A stretch of DNA of 6,580 nucleotides, taken from an uncultured Clostridia bacterium. GTDB lineage: Bacteria; Bacillota; Clostridia; Oscillospirales; Acutalibacteraceae. The DNA is taken from NCBI GenBank assembly GCA_946409885.1, contig CAMJYF010000109.1:1-6580 (forward strand), read 5' to 3'. The notes beneath the pieces were generated by a model. That model ran no database searches. It was not told the origin of the DNA and saw only the letters and a list, made by a program, of their open reading frames with translations. This document shows positions 5,828 to 6,580 of this stretch, one piece after another. The position numbers were made by a program, and so were the translations under genes. Position 1 is the first letter of the stretch, and every line of letters starts with the position of its first letter.

Positions 5828-6580
5828 ATGATAGATTTTGTCAATTTATCAAAAACATACGCCAACGGGACCAAAGCGCTGAGCGATTTCAACCTGCATA
5901 TCGACGACGGCGAGTTCGTTTTCGTCGTGGGCGCTTCCGGCGCGGGCAAAAGCACCTTCCTGAAGATCATCATGCGGGAGGAGGTCTCCTCTTCCGGCAG
6001 GGCGGTCGTCAACGGGCAGGACCTGAACCAGCTGAAGGTCCGCCGGGTGCCCTATTACCGGCGCAGGCTTGGCATCGTGTTTCAGGATTTCCGCCTGATC
6101 CCCACCAAGACCGTCTATGAGAACGTGGCCTTCGCCATGCACGTGACCGGCGCAAAGCAGAAGGAGATCTCCCGCCGGGTTCCCTACGCCCTCAGCCTGG
6201 TAGGCTTAAGCAGCAAGGCCAAATGCCTGCCCAACGAGCTTTCCGGCGGCGAGCAGCAGCGGGTGGCGCTGGCAAGGGCCCTGGTCAACCACGCGGAGAT
6301 CATCGTGGCGGACGAGCCCACCGGCAACATCGACCCGGAGATGTCCCGGGATATCGTCGATCTGCTCACCCAGATCAACCAGAACAACAAGACCACCGTC
6401 ATCATGGTCACCCATGAGGTGGATCTGATCAAACAGTACAATAAGCGTATCGTCACCATCAGAAACGGAACGGTCGTCAGCGATACGGCCCACCCGGACG
6501 TGGTCGCCGCGGCCCCGCCCGAGGAGCCCTCAAGACCGCCCCCAGCGGCTATTATCACGTCCCCACGGAGGATCCGGAAA
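5828..6580 (+). CDS. ftsE: Cell-division ATP-binding protein FtsE (3' end beyond window)
   Basis: FtsE is the cytoplasmic ATPase of the FtsEX complex, which with membrane protein FtsX controls peptidoglycan hydrolases during division or elongation. All ABC ATPase motifs are intact: Walker A GASGAGKST at 35-43, Q-loop in VFQDFRLIP (Q86), signature LSGGEQQR at 138-145, Walker B IIVADEP at 158-164 with catalytic E163, and switch H196 in VTHE. EEVSSSGRAVVNG (51-63) and VRRVPYYRRRLGIVFQDFRL are typical of FtsE. The ATG at 5828 has AAAGGAA (5814-5820) seven bases upstream; an earlier ATG at 5823 is followed at once by a stop. The frame stays open to the window edge (251 codons), but after about codon 232 its composition becomes odd, and the -1 frame takes on the gene's usual codon bias, suggesting a frameshift in the tail. 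ftsX is expected next, beyond the window. Confidence 0.93.
   Translation, partial: MIDFVNLSKTYANGTKALSDFNLHIDDGEFVFVVGASGAGKSTFLKIIMREEVSSSGRAVVNGQDLNQLKVRRVPYYRRRLGIVFQDFRLIPTKTVYENVAFAMHVTGAKQKEISRRVPYALSLVGLSSKAKCLPNELSGGEQQRVALARALVNHAEIIVADEPTGNIDPEMSRDIVDLLTQINQNNKTTVIMVTHEVDLIKQYNKRIVTIRNGTVVSDTAHPDVVAAAPPEEPSRPPPAAIITSPRRIRK

Overview
The window looks like chromosomal DNA from a GC-rich member of the Clostridia (Bacillota), most likely the Oscillospiraceae/Ruminococcaceae. This rests on the gene content (rsmD-coaD followed by a coiled-coil protein, a DUF4830 protein, an RsuA-type pseudouridine synthase, a PucR/CdaR-type regulator, then ftsE), on clear sigma-A type promoters with AT-rich spacers, on purine-rich Shine-Dalgarno sites, and on strong G/C bias at third codon positions. 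Taxonomy is inferred from general family knowledge; no search was run.

Layout. Positions 1-115 are non-coding and hold a 19-bp tandem repeat and a perfect 9-bp hairpin. A DUF362 protein with a lipoprotein signal lies on the minus strand (116-1339). It diverges from a plus-strand operon across a short region that carries one sigma-A promoter in each direction. The operon is rsmD (16S rRNA guanine-N2 methyltransferase), coaD (phosphopantetheine adenylyltransferase) and a hendecad-repeat coiled-coil protein, with gaps of 1 and 6 nt. A hairpin at 3132-3156 follows; it looks like a terminator but also covers the ribosome binding site of the next gene. That gene encodes a small membrane-anchored DUF4830 protein and is followed 11 nt later by an RsuA-family pseudouridine synthase, which ends in a strong bipartite intrinsic terminator (4376-4434). 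A new promoter, overlapped by a perfect inverted repeat, drives a PucR/CdaR-type regulator (4587-5669). After a 158-nt leader comes ftsE, which runs off the right edge.

How the genes relate. rsmD, coaD and the two downstream genes form an ordinary housekeeping cluster (ribosome modification, CoA synthesis). The regulator next to ftsE suggests, without proof, a link between a small-molecule signal and the FtsEX cell-wall hydrolase control system.

The points most worth a second look are: an apparent -1 reading-frame change in the C-terminal tail of ftsE near 6505-6529; the terminator-like hairpin that would hide the DUF4830 ribosome binding site; the palindrome on the regulator's -10 box; the lipoprotein form of DUF362; and the structured ftsE leader. 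I see no CRISPR array, transposase, tRNA, rRNA or clearly new multi-gene defence or biosynthetic system.
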